This document shows positions 1-9,789 of a stretch of DNA of 23,995 nt, one piece after another. This DNA comes from Tubiluchus corallicola. Lineage: Eukaryota; Priapulida; Priapulimorpha; Priapulimorphida; Tubiluchidae. Location of the stretch: NCBI GenBank assembly GCA_030141605.1, contig JAQGDQ010001828.1, forward strand, positions 1 to 23,995, in the 5' to 3' direction. Every line of letters starts with the position of its first letter. Positions within the stretch are counted from its first letter, which is position 1. The translations under genes and the position numbers were made by a program. The notes below the pieces were generated by a model. That model did not search any database, was not told where the DNA came from, and saw only the letters and a program-made list of their open reading frames with translations.

Positions 1-26
1 ATATATATATATATATATATATATAT
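1..26. repeat. (AT)n microsatellite
   Basis: An uninterrupted AT dinucleotide run begins at the window edge and probably continues to the left. It is followed by a short CACAT/CAAACA-like low-complexity tail to about position 60. Confidence 0.95.
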
Positions 27-129
27 CACATCACATCAAATAAACAAACAGATCAACAAGCAAAATAACATTAATTAACAAGATTAGCAAGCAACGTGAA
101 TAGATACAATTAAGTGAAAGTAAGATATG

Positions 130-423
130 TTAGCACGGCGTACGACTCATTCTTGTCAAAAAATCAAAACAATTACGTTCTAGAGCCCATGTAGCTTCTT
201 TAGTGAAATTTACACTCCGTATTTGTTCATCGCTAGCATTACTTCTTACGTCTAATGTACAAGAAAAAAAATTAGAAAGAAAATTTTCATTTGTGTAAAA
301 AGTTTTGTACTCGTAAGTAGATAACAAATTATAACCTATTATAGAAGAGGCATGAAATCGAGAATTATGTGCAAAGAAATTGGCTATATGATTTTCACCA
401 TATAAGCAACTATGGTAAATCAT
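130..423 (-). CDS. Unrecognised 97-codon open frame, possible exon or transposon fragment
   Basis: This minus-strand frame starts at an ATG (complement of 421-423) and ends in a stop next to position 130. Unlike most open frames in the window it is not made of a simple repeat and has mixed amino-acid composition, including a stretch with NASDEQIRSVNFTKEATWAL. There is no signal peptide, membrane segment or motif that I recognise, and I cannot assign a family. No neighbouring frame extends it, no clear splice sites were identified, and no paralogue is seen in the window. It could be an internal exon, a decayed transposon coding piece, or chance: a frame of this length is not rare in 24 kb of six-frame sequence. 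The ATG is only the first methionine in the open stretch, so the start is uncertain. Confidence 0.2.
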   Translation of the reverse strand: MIYHSCLYGENHIANFFAHNSRFHASSIIGYNLLSTYEYKTFYTNENFLSNFFSCTLDVRSNASDEQIRSVNFTKEATWALERNCFDFLTRMSRTPC

Positions 424-750
424 TTCCGTAACTGTTTAAGTGGGGGAAACAACATCACATATAAGAGGAAGACAGTATCTGCGTGATCTACACCTCAAAT
501 TTCAAAGTTTTCTTACTGCAATATTTCAAAATATGGCCAATATGGGACGGTCTATTTTGCCTTTAGTGACGTAACGCTGTCGTTTGGTTAATAAAACAAG
601 CCCGGGGGGTGACTGCACGCTCTATCCTTGTTAAGACAAACGCGTGTACGAGTGAAAGTGGAATAATTGACTGATGTTACAAGGAAACCACTGTACGAAG
701 CCATGACCTCCATCAGCCGGTATCGACGATTGTCTAATGTTATCATTAAA
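424..750. other. No gene seen
   Basis: Unique-looking AT-rich sequence with a short GC-rich patch near 600-608. No conserved frame, RNA gene or repeat was recognised before the minisatellite at 751. Confidence 0.6.
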
Positions 751-1090
751 CAGGGTTAGGATGCACACTCGAACAGCGTGACACATTCTAGCATTCGTTA
801 ACAAGCACAAGCTTTGGACAGGGTTAGGATGCACACTCGAACAGCGTGACACATTCCAGCATTCGTTAACAAGCACAAGCTTTGGGCAGGGTTAGGATGC
901 ACACTCGAACAGCGTGACACATTTCAGCATTCGTTAACAAGCACAATCTTTGGGCAGGGTTAGGATGCACACTCGAACAGCGTGACACATTCCAGCATTC
1001 GTTAACAAGCACAAGCTTTGGACAGGGTTAGGATGCACACTCGAACAGCGTGACACATTCCAGCATTCGTTAACAAGCACAAGCTTTGGG
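751..1090. repeat. Minisatellite, 5 copies of 68 bp
   Basis: The word CAGGGTTAGGATGCACACTC recurs at 751, 819, 887, 955 and 1023, exactly 68 bp apart, giving 5.0 copies that end at 1090. Copies differ at a few sites only (for example TTCTAGC, TTCCAGC or TTTCAGC, and TTTGGA or TTTGGG). Each unit contains GTTAAC and AAGCTT palindromes. Because 68 is not a multiple of 3, the open frames crossing the array change frame between units, so the array is unlikely to encode protein. Confidence 0.97.
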
Positions 1091-1373
1091 CAAAATAATC
1101 ACACGTAACTAGCAGACATATGCGAAACAAATATAGGATGAAAAACATTTCACTAACGAACAAACACTTAAATTGTATGCAAAAATTAGTGACCGTGTTC
1201 TGATTTTCCCAGCTTGCAGGATTGAGATTCGTCATAGGAAATAAAGATACAGAGTTCTGAATAAAGAACAAATCATATGTCACTTTATTTGTGGATTTTT
1301 ATTTTTGGAAACCGGGCCCGAGATTCTTTTAGCTAAAAATAGCATAATAGTATCATTATAGCATACTATACAT

Positions 1374-1640
1374 AATATAGTGTAGTGTAGTATAGTGTAG
1401 TGTAGTGTAGTGTAGTGTAGTGTAGTGTAGTGTAGTGTAGTGTAGTGTAGTGTAGTGTAGTGTAGTGTAGTGTAGTGTAGTGTAGTGTAGTGTAGGATAG
1501 GATAGGATAGCATAGCATAACATGACATAGGATAACATAGCATAGCATAGCATGGAAGAGTGAAGTAGAGTGCAGTGCACTACAGTACAGCACAGCACAG
1601 CCCAGGATAGTACAAGACAGTGCAGTGCAGTGCACTACTT
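1374..1640. repeat. Pentanucleotide tract (TGTAG)n grading into GATAG/CATAG and CAG-like pentamers
   Basis: A nearly pure TGTAG run occupies about 1380-1494, followed by GATAG and CATAG variants to about 1555, then more degenerate pentamers ending in CAG/CAC to about 1640. The three minus-strand frames here (repeating LHYTT peptides) are translations of the pentamer and are not genes. Confidence 0.95.
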
Positions 1641-1879
1641 ACAGTAGCATTGTACTTCAATTTTCTCTTTCACAAACACGTGCGACACGCTCGTGGAATA
1701 TTTTTACTGTTGAAAATTATGTTAGTTTGTGATGTCACTAATAGATGGGTTCGCTTGCCGTTAATTTTAGTTTTTGATTTATTGCTTAATTGTCAGAAAC
1801 GCTTATGCAGTATTAAAATGTATGCATTTTATTAGTGAAAATGGGGTGGTATATAAAAAATGAATCTGTCTTCCTTTAA
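1637..1879 (-). mobile_element. K1 family MITE, truncated copy (T2/Kolobok-like ends)
   Basis: Read on the minus strand this begins TTAAAGGAAGACAG at 1879 and matches the first part of the complete K1 copy at 17153-17681, including the segment that reads TGACATCACAAACTAACATA on the minus strand (1721-1740 on the plus strand). Homology stops at 1637, where the pentamer tract starts, so the other end is lost. The end motif resembles the TTAAAGGRR termini of T2/Kolobok MITEs. No coding capacity is seen. Confidence 0.75.
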
Positions 1880-2292
1880 CTTTTGAAATTCACCTTTTTT
1901 AAAATGTTCTATTGAAGAACAAAAGTTTACTTTGTACGTTTCAAGCTACTTGTACTGCTTCAAAGAACTTGAGACTGGTGAGAGTGAACTCACTACGACT
2001 CGGCCATGATGGATGTCAGACGCCTCAAGAATAAAGAGTTAACTTTTTTCGCAAACTCGCGAGCGTAAAGTAAATGTAGTAAAAGCCCAAAATAAATCTT
2101 CAAAGTCGATGCTCAAAGGCTTATTACTGAACACGCTTCACGACAAAATACATTGGACGTTCATGTAAATACAGTTATGGCGTGTAAATATTGAAATGTC
2201 CCAGCTGTAATGCAATATGCAGACGAGACACAAGTTCTTGCAAATCGAATCATGCGACGGTAGCGACACCGTGAGGCTGATAGAAGCCAGTT
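1880..2292. other. No gene seen
   Basis: AT-rich sequence between two mobile-element remnants. No conserved frame, RNA gene or tandem repeat was recognised. Confidence 0.6.
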
Positions 2293-2612
2293 TTAAAGGA
2301 CAAGAAAAGGGGTACCTGAAGTAGGTTTCAGAAAAATCGCATTAAAAAATGATACTACTTTATAGCAATTTTATGCATATATGACGTATTCGCGTTGAAA
2401 GGAATTTTTAATTGTTTTCATTTTAAATTTACCATAATTTCTTCCGCTGGTGCCATTACATGACGTCACTTACGCAAACGTAAATCAGGGAGAAGAAAAG
2501 GCAATGTTTAATTATGTTCCAAAAAAGCTTTCCATGTAAATCTAAATTATTTAACATTTGGCTTACCTGCTGGAAAAACTTACGTAACTAGAAAGAATAA
2601 TTTAAACTAGCC
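2293..2612 (+). mobile_element. First half of an interrupted dispersed element
   Basis: The segment begins TTAAAGGACAAGAAAAGGGG and is similar along its length to the complement of about 22555-22862. Shared blocks include GTAACTAGAAA near the end, CTTACCTGCTGGAAA, the TGACGTCA at 2461 and TATGCATATATGACGTATTC-type sequence. In the other copy the similarity continues directly into the segment matched here by 4781-5140. This copy therefore appears split by about 2.2 kb of inserted sequence. Confidence 0.75.
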
Positions 2613-2636
2613 AAACCCCACAAAAAGAATTTTGTG

Positions 2637-3180
2637 CACAAATCAACACACAACCCACACCACACCACTCCACCTCATCACACCACACTGCACCACATCA
2701 TACCACTCCACCTCATCGCACCACACTGCACCACACAATACCACCACACCACACCGCACCACACCATACCACCTACACACCACACCACCCACACCATACC
2801 ACTCCACCACATCACACCGCACAGCACCACACCATAACACCACACTGCACCACACCACCCACCCACCTACACACCACACCACCCACATCATACCACTCCA
2901 CCACATCACACCACACCGCACCACCCACACACCACACCACACCACCCACATCATACGACTCCACCACATCACACCACACTGCACCACACCATACCACTGC
3001 ACCGCACCACCCACACACCACACCACACCACCCACACCATAATACTCCACCACATCACACCGCACTGCACCACAACAACCCACCCACACACCACGCCATC
3101 CACTCCATACCACACTACCCACACCACACCCCACCACACCATCCATAGCACAACACACAAAGCACACCACCACCACACCA
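2637..3180. repeat. CCACA-type pentamer array with longer-range periodicity
   Basis: Over 500 bp built from CACCA/CACAC units interspersed with blocks such as CATCATACCACTCCACCACA that recur at uneven spacings of roughly 60-90 bp. The plus strand is almost free of G, so the strand asymmetry is extreme. Long frames on both strands (His/Thr/Pro-rich on plus, Val/Cys/Gly/Trp-rich on minus, up to 177 codons) are by-products of the repeat. Confidence 0.95.
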
Positions 3181-3482
3181 CATCAAATCCACCACCTCAC
3201 GTGGTGATCATGATGTTGATGATGATGATGGTGGCAACGATGACGACACCTATAGCACAAGCACCAACAGCACAGCATTACAACAAAACCATTCCAAACA
3301 TTTTTCACAAAGTTGAAACTATGTGCTATAATATAATAAATAGCAAAGGTCCCGCAAAAGATTTTGCGTAAAAAACCACGTATAATCAATAACACGCAAA
3401 CATTCTACCTAGTCGTCATTTTTAACACAAAGCCCGTAGCAGCTTTTACTGAATTACAGCAGCGTAGCAGCTTTTTGCTGAA
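3181..3482. other. No gene seen; short hairpin, GAT tract and local duplication
   Basis: Contains a CACCAC...GTGGTG inverted pair near 3191-3207, a GAT-rich run at about 3206-3235 and an imperfect local duplication of GTAGCAGCTTTT-type sequence around 3437-3475. No coding region was recognised. Confidence 0.6.
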
Positions 3483-4139
3483 TTAAAGCTATAAGATTAT
3501 AGACAGAATACAATGGATGACGTCACAACAATGCCTTTGCGTCAGCAGTTTTCTAAGCGAAAATTGTCGAAAATAGAACATCTAATTAACTCGTTGGTAC
3601 TCCTCTCGGTGGACCTGTCCTAACATATAGCCCACACCATCGTATAGACCCGTTCTTCCTCTTTCTAAAGAGCTATATATCTCCTTCTGAGAGTCCCACC
3701 GGGCGCCGCTAGAACGTTTTTTCCGCATGCTGTTTGATCAGAATTTCGAAAAAACCGCGAGTTGGGTACGGGAAAACGCCCGTTGCGGGACGCCGTGGCC
3801 CTCTCGGGAATTCTAAATATGCCTACTACACCTACCGCTGAACGGGCTATCTATCCATACCCAGCACCCCCCTTGGCCCATTCCCGTTCTCTACATCTCA
3901 GCCGTATAACTTTTGCAAAAAACGGCCGAAAAATGGCCATTTTTCGAGGTTTTTCGCCTCCCCTTCCTCGCGGTGGGCCCAATTCGAAAAATAAACCATC
4001 AATGGCACGACACTAGATGGAGACCTTTCGTTTGATATATAGATCGTCGCAAATGGAGCCCTCGTCCGGGCTGTAGCCTCGAATCTTATATATATATATA
4101 TAAATTAAGATACCAAGAATATTAATATAAGAGTATAGA
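3483..4139. repeat. 650 bp GC-richer unit, tandem copy A
   Basis: This unit starts TTAAAGCT and is repeated immediately downstream at 4140-4780. The two copies agree at most positions through long GC-rich, CpG-containing blocks such as GTCCCACCGGGCGCCGCTAG and CCCTCGTCCGGGCTGTAG. Copy A contains a perfect 20 bp palindrome at 3927-3946 (CGAAAAATGG and its complement) and TGACGTCA at 3518. An 84-codon frame at 3762-4016 lies inside copy A, but the equivalent frame in copy B has a stop after about 15 codons, which argues against a protein. The element class is not recognised. Confidence 0.9.
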
Positions 4140-4780
4140 TTAAAGCTGTAAGCAGAGTATAATGAATGACGTCAGAACAATGGCTTTGCGTCAGCTGTTT
4201 TCTAAGCGAAAATTGCCGAAAATAGAACATCTAATTAACTCGTCGGTACTCCTCTCAGTGGACCTGCCCTAAAATATAGCCCACATCATCGTGTAGCCCC
4301 GTTCTTCCTCTTTCTGATGAGCCATATATCTTCTTCCGAGAGTCCCACCAGGCGCCGCTAGAACGTTTTTCCAAAGGCTATTTGGTCAAAATTTCGAAAA
4401 AAATCGCGAGTTGGGTCCGGAAAAATGCCCGTTACGGGACGCCGTGGCCCTCTCGCGAATTCTAAATAGGCCTATGATACCCATCGCTGAACGGGCTATC
4501 TATTCATAGCCAGCACCCCCCTCGGCCCGTTCCCGTTCTCTACATCTCAGCCGTATAACTTTTGCAAAAAAACGGCTGGAAAATGGCCATTTTTGGAGGT
4601 TTTTCGCCGCCCGTTCCTCCCGGTGGGCCCGATTCGAAAAATAAGCCATCAATGAGACGACACTAGATCGAGACCTTTCGTTTGATATATAGATCGCCGC
4701 AAATGGTGCCCTCGTCCGGGCTGTAGCCTCGAATCTTATATATTAAGCCCATACAAAGAATATTAATATAAGAGTATAGA
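4140..4780. repeat. 650 bp GC-richer unit, tandem copy B
   Basis: Direct repeat of 3483-4139 in the same orientation, joined without spacer: copy A ends in GAGTATAGA, and so does copy B. Copy B keeps the central palindrome in part (AAAATGGCCATTTT near 4580-4595), carries TGACGTCA at 4167 and lacks the longer AT run of copy A near its end. Its GC-rich base composition stands out against the AT-rich surroundings. Confidence 0.9.
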
Positions 4781-5140
4781 TGTTTGTGCCAATTGGTAAA
4801 ATGTCGGTGACTCACCCTCCAGGGTGAGCCACTCACAAACCAAAAACGTATTTTAAATCTTATTGACAAGCAATAATTTTAAATTTTATTTACTTAGTAA
4901 CGTGTGCACTACGAATGCCCTGATTATGTTTGCAAATTATTACGCAATGTTATCTAAACTTGTTTCAAATGACTTATCATCAAAATGGCTGCGTCTAACG
5001 ATCATCGCGGGAGTTTAGATTTAAATGTTTTATACAATGTTGCTGCCGACGCACACCCTGCATGCAAAAAGGCAGTATGTAAGTGGTATAAAACTTCAAG
5101 ACGAATTTTTTAAGCTTCATGTAAGTGGAGGGTTTTGAAG
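4781..5140 (+). mobile_element. Second half of the interrupted dispersed element
   Basis: The segment matches the complement of about 22180-22540. Shared landmarks in the same order are CCAATTGGTAAAATGTC, a CTCC-centred hairpin, TTGACAAG, a long AT-rich stretch, CAAAATGGCTGCGTCTAACG, a GTAAGTGG donor-like word and GAGGGTTTTG. The hairpin here is GTGACTCACCCT-CC-AGGGTGAGCCAC, with 11 of 12 positions paired. Together with 2293-2612 it rebuilds the order seen uninterrupted in the other copy. Confidence 0.78.
4985..5078 (+). CDS. Possible first exon inside the dispersed element
   Basis: An ATG at 4985 opens a frame reading MAASNDHRGSLDLNVLYNVA and continuing to a GTAAGTGG splice-donor-like word at 5079. 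The related copy on the minus strand, starting near position 22338, opens with the same ATG and reads MAASNGHHGSLNIPVLDS, and is also followed by GTAAGTGG. Conservation of the start, the first residues and the donor in two diverged copies is suggestive. However, the copies differ by small indels before the donor, so the frame is not maintained to its end. No downstream exon, acceptor or domain is recognised. It could be the remnant of a transposase first exon or a captured host exon. Confidence 0.22.
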
Positions 5141-5475
5141 TTTTCAGTCACTGTTAACACGCTGCTAAGAATGATTACATCATATTGCCACCACTTTACT
5201 GTTATTTAATTTAATTTTAATTTAATTTATTTCACATCACACACAAACAATAGTTAAAAAACAAATGTTTGCACAAAAGATCATCAAATCAATCATGCAG
5301 AGGGAGACGCTCAGAGACAAAATGACCTGCTTATGAGCCCCCAAAAAGCAAAACTCGATTTAAGTCCTCAGCATCAGCGATAAATAAAAGAAATCAATGG
5401 CTTGTCTAAAATTTCTGGTTTGCATATTGGTAGTAAGCCTTTTCACAGTTCCAGCGATTGATGATGATCGTGAAA
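5141..5475. other. No gene seen
   Basis: AT-rich sequence with a short TTTAATTTAA-type low-complexity stretch at about 5203-5233. No frame, RNA gene or repeat family was recognised. Confidence 0.6.
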
Positions 5476-5764
5476 AGGTCAAAGGTTAAGTGTACCAGAC
5501 AACTCTTTATGTACACTTGACAACGCCTCGCAGCTGATGCTGTTGTAATAGTAACAGTTTTAGCAGCTAGCTAGAACCTTACCTAGTTCATTTTATCTTG
5601 TTCCCAAGTAAGATCCTGCTAGTAAATCACTCTACGCACAAACTAATGCATAATTAAACAAAGTTCACGTAAAACAACCGAAGTTAGTGAACTGATGCGA
5701 CAAACGGGTTTGCGTAACGGTTGTAGTTAAGACGTGTTGCTATGGTACACTTAACCTTTGACCT
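5476..5764. repeat. Inverted repeat pair carrying DR1-like motifs
   Basis: A 22 bp sequence at 5476-5497, beginning AGGTCAAAGGTTAAGTG, recurs as a perfect inverted copy at 5743-5764. Each arm contains AGGTCA-A-AGGTTA, which fits the direct-repeat-1 layout bound by HNF4/RXR-type nuclear receptors. The 245 bp between the arms has no frame of note. No target-site duplication is obvious, so mobile origin is possible but not shown. Confidence 0.6.
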
Positions 5765-5833
5765 ACAGCAACTGCGCGTGCGCACAACAAAACTGCGAAT
5801 AGGCTTATTTTTACTTTGTGGAAACATATAAAG

Positions 5834-5862
<29 letters not shown>
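5834..5862. repeat. (CA)n microsatellite
   Basis: About 14 uninterrupted CA units. Frames crossing it (repeating TH or VC peptides) are artefacts. Confidence 0.97.
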
Positions 5863-5864
<2 letters not shown>

Positions 5865-6207
5865 GGGAATGGCTGTTCCTAGAACAAATCTTTGGACGAG
5901 AAGTAGAAGTATTCCCATCGGGAAAGAAAGAATCAGGTGCCAAGCCCTTTTAGCACTTAAAACAATAAAAAAAGTGCTTATAATGCATATGCTTGATAAT
6001 TGTAAGTTTATTACCAGAAATGAGTAATAAAAGTAGGCAACGCTAGTCAACTGGAACTGAATAACACGAAAGCAAAGAGAAGAACAGGTAATGTGTGCTA
6101 AAAGTGTTAAAATACTTTCATTAATCATTTCTACCTCTATGTTTTCTAACAAAGTTTGTTATAACAACTGTTGGTTACATATACATAAACTCGTAACTAG
6201 TCGAGCT
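5863..6207. other. No gene seen
   Basis: AT-rich sequence between the CA run and the MITE at 6211. The minus-strand 113-codon frame here passes through the CA run and has no recognisable domain. Confidence 0.55.
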
Positions 6208-6210
6208 TTA

Positions 6211-6423
6211 AGCTACGACTACGTGTGCGTAATGCGTGATCCGTAATGCGTTATGCGCATACAGACGATAGCCATCACGTTCGAGTGAAAACGCATCACG
6301 CATTGCAGATTACGCATTACGTACACATGGAAACATATCCACGTATTTGAATATAAACTGCTGTATACGCATCATGCAATACGGATCACGCATCGCGCGT
6401 TACGCGCACAGGGAGTCGTACCT
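6211..6423. mobile_element. Complete 213 bp MITE with TTA target-site duplication (PIF/Harbinger-like)
   Basis: The left end reads AGCTACGACTACGTGTGCG and the complement of the right end reads AGGTACGACTCCCTGTGCG, with 16 of 19 positions identical. TTA flanks both sides (6208-6210 and 6424-6426). Internally the element consists of GCGTAATGCGTGATCCG-like sub-repeats in both orientations. One hairpin pairs 6221-6257 with 6292-6328, and a further right-arm copy lies at about 6367-6409. A 3 bp TWA target duplication is typical of PIF/Harbinger elements, and that family assignment is inferred only from this. There is no coding capacity. Confidence 0.72.
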
Positions 6424-6573
6424 TTATGGTCATTATACATGGAGCTACCTGAGACTGCTTAACATTAAACAGTTTAGTGATGCACTTGTGATAAAAAAAT
6501 CCATTATAAAAACTTCAACAAAGCCTGGTTGATAGGCACTGGCCTGCAGTTTTACAGGCAGTATGAGGTGGAC

Positions 6574-6948
6574 AATTGAACGGCGCTTTTTTGTCACATT
6601 CGCGTGGCCGACAAATAGAAGGCGGTACCGTGAGAACCCTGATCATGAACTGCAGTGTTAGTTTCTGACGTCATATGATGTAGAACCCATTTTTCGTGAC
6701 ATCATGCGTTTAAGCAGTACTGTAATACTTATGCAAATGTGCTTGACACGTAAGGGAAGATGCCTGCTATTACACAAACTGTGGTTAGTTTCTGACGTAA
6801 GCAATAGCTGTGTTCGGTTGCCATTAATTAACTTTCTAAGCTAATTATTCAAATATAAGAAACAATTGCTAACTTTTATAGGCAAGAAAATGTATATTTT
6901 GGACAGTAAAATAAAATAAGATTGAGTCTAAACAGTGGTCAACTTTAA
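6574..6948 (+). mobile_element. K2 family MITE, 5'-truncated copy
   Basis: Similar over its whole length to 14995-15360. Shared blocks include TTCGCGTGGCCGACAA, GACTGCAGTGTTAGTTTCTGACGTC, ACAAACTGTGGTTAGTTTCTG and TATAGGCAAGAAAATGTA. It ends in TTTAA at 6948 with a small deletion in the terminal repeat. The beginning of the element, intact in the other copy, is not found upstream of 6574. Confidence 0.85.
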
Positions 6949-9789
6949 AAGATTTGAGAATTTTCTGAGCTTTTTGTTGTACTGAGGGGCAATCGAGGAA
7001 ATCTTTTTTATGACGTTATAATGTTTGCACGTACTGAATAATTGCCAAAGTGAAAAACGACTAACCAAGGTTTTGCTTGAATTTCTATCGTTCACTTTAG
7101 TGGAATTATAACAAACTTTGACTGAAAAAAATTATCACAAATCTCGCACAATTTTTCACGATTCTGCCGGGCCATTATAACGACATGCTAAATCTAATTG
7201 TTACATTCAATTCGGAAATTTTCATTTTACGTGGATCAAACTTGTTGAAAACAATCACGTCTGTCACGTGCACTCGTCCATCACGTCTAACTCGCACATA
7301 AATCACAAGCCAGTCTTCAAGAAAAATTAATGTAGCAAAATTTCGCCAGAAACACGTCCTGGCATTTTAAAACTTCCGATTCGGGCGAACCGTTGCCAAT
7401 TTATAGCCGTTTTAGTGGGAAATGTGGCGATAAGCGGCCCGTAAAATGAACGCAAATATGCACTGATTGATTGTTAACAAGAACACAAGTTAACGTAAAA
7501 GAAAAGTGTGAACCGGGATCAATGATTGATTGACGGTAAATAAGCGTGTAAAAGCCGAGTGCACAATGTGTGCTGAATTGTAAGCCATTTCCATGCGCAC
7601 TTGCGCACAATGTGTGCTAGCAAGCGATAAAGTAACGTTCTGGGGTCTATTGTAAAACTCACTGAAGAAAGCTCTGATTGCGAATTGGATTTGCAAATGC
7701 AAATGATTGGACATCTTGTTGTCGTTGAAGCATTGATTGATAGCTGGGTACTCACACAAACGTAAGGCAGGTAGACAAATATCCAAAGCTTCAGCAACTA
7801 ACCTAAGAAAATCTTTAAAACTTCCAATCACTGAAGCACACAAAGAATATGTTACTTTACTTGTTATATTTAAATACTTTAACAACATCAGTAAACCGTT
7901 TCAAAATACCAGATTTAGCTTTTTTTACAAATCTTATCGTTAAAGTAATGTAAGCGAAATTAGGACAAATACCCACTATGGAACGAACTTTATAATAAAG
8001 CAAGCAATTATACTTTGGAGTTCTCTACCATTACAGGTTAAACAAATCAGGTCCCTATCAGCATTTAAAACAAAATTAAAATCATTAATATTAACCAGAT
8101 ATGAAATACCATAAACACAAACACGACAACATACACACTGATTCAGAATTTCTTTATCCACGGTCATATTAATGAAATCGTAATTTTTAATTCTTGTGAA
8201 TAATTGCAAATACGTTTAGTTACAATAGTTTAGATTGCACTGACACATTTGCCTTTAGGAGTGCAGGTTTCAATCAGTTCACATAGTGGTCTTGACCACG
8301 CTGATAAAGATTTGTCATCAAGACAATATTGGACTTAACCCTTTGGTTACAGTACGTATACGAAGCTGCACTGAACTGTTGCATGCAGAGGAGCTAAAGG
8401 CAAAAATTGTTAAATACTGGATCAAATGTAACTAAAAGGCCTATATAACCCAAGTATACATTACAGTGTTTTAAACACATTATTATGACTACACAACGAA
8501 TTTATAGTTGTTATTAAACAAAAGACCCTTATAAATTAAATAGCACATTATTCAGTTGAATTTCGAACACGTGCATTGTAAAGATCGCCATGTTTCGCGT
8601 CTTCCGCCCGAGTGAGAGAGAATGACGTACGAGGTACAGAAAGCGTCTTTGGTTACCGATCTTCGTTACTGATGTTTGGTGACCTCGTGACTGCACTCAT
8701 TACGTCATAACGGTTTATCAAATTTAATACAGCTAACAACGAAGTGACAAAAAATCAAAAGAAACAAGTTTTACAGTAAGTTTATGATAAAATAAATTGA
8801 ATATTCTTAATGCGAGTAGGATTTTAAGTTGTAAAAGCTTATATTATAGTGAGGGTTTAGTTTGATTTTAAAGAAGTGATAAACTATGTCAGCTGTTCTT
8901 TTTTACATTCTCGAATTATTGATGAATTCTACTTTATCGTGTTTATGACTCTTTTGTGAGTTAGCAGTTTGTTTTTTAGTTTTTGCTAATCCGTCTTTTG
9001 ATTTTATACTTAAGGGTGCTGAATTCCATAATATTGCTCTAGTATACCTGAGTAACGAGATACCTGAGTTACTGAGTGCCTGAGTAACGACATCTCGCGA
9101 ATGACTCTAGTTAAAAATTGAAATGGAATTGAAAGTTCAAAAACTACATCTATCTCTCCTGGTGTCTTGCTTTCAAGTCGACCTTTTATGGGGCTAATTT
9201 CATGCAACTGCTTCAACTCAGAGAGCTGCCTAACATTCAGACAAGCAGAACTCGCCTGGAATATGACCAAAGTCTCACGAGGCTCTTCTCGCCTTGAACA
9301 TTATTGACTTTGACATCGCCTCTTAAGCAGTAGAGAATTCAGTTCGATCGATTCTTTGCTGTTTGATTAATATTAATGTGTTTTAATTGCCCTGGTGGAT
9401 CGTGCTAGATTATGGCACGTGGAATGTATGCCTGGCGGAAATACACGAAGCTTTCTAAGAAAAAAAATCGTAATGAGCAATTCTTTCTAAGATTACAATG
9501 CCGTGACGAGCAAAAGAGGAAATTACAGCCAGAGCTGCCAGTTTGTGATCTGCCAGTCTAATCTCCTTCCTCTATAAGAGTTTAAATTACTTTGAACATA
9601 TCATATCATAACACATCATACTTGAGCATTTTCATATTATGCTCCCTATACATACTTACACACGGTAATAGTTTTATTCTGGAGAAAAACTATTTCACAA
9701 CCGAAGTTAAGAAACGCTAAACCTGGATAATACCTCAGTAATAAGAATACATTTGAAAATGCATGTAGCCGAAAAGTCCAAATGTTCAT
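6949..9789. other. No supportable gene in 2.8 kb
   Basis: AT-rich sequence without recognised repeats or RNA genes. The longest frame is a 132-codon minus-strand frame at 7490-7888 with no recognisable domain; it overlaps other open frames on both strands. Minus-strand frames at 7976-8209 and 9010-9270 also lack recognisable motifs. Minor features are a GCACAATGTGTGCT word twice (7561 and 7605, each an imperfect palindrome), a CACGTG near 7266 and a CpG-rich patch around 8590-8640. Confidence 0.5.

Noticed and set aside
2643-3176. 177-codon minus-strand and 136-codon plus-strand open frames
   Set aside because: Both are direct translations of the CCACA array. Composition is restricted to a few residues and all frames of the array are open.
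4314-4320. CTGATGA word as hammerhead ribozyme core
   Set aside because: No GAAA follows at a suitable distance to form stem II, and the tandem copy at the equivalent place reads CTAAAGA.
6150-7121. Shared inverted word TTATAACAAACTTTG at about 6151-6165 and 7106-7120
   Set aside because: A single 15-16 bp match in AT-rich sequence with no extension on either side. It may be chance.
7490-7888. 132-codon minus-strand frame as a gene
   Set aside because: No recognisable domain, overlapping open frames on both strands and no related copy in the window. The length alone is weak evidence in AT-rich DNA of this size.
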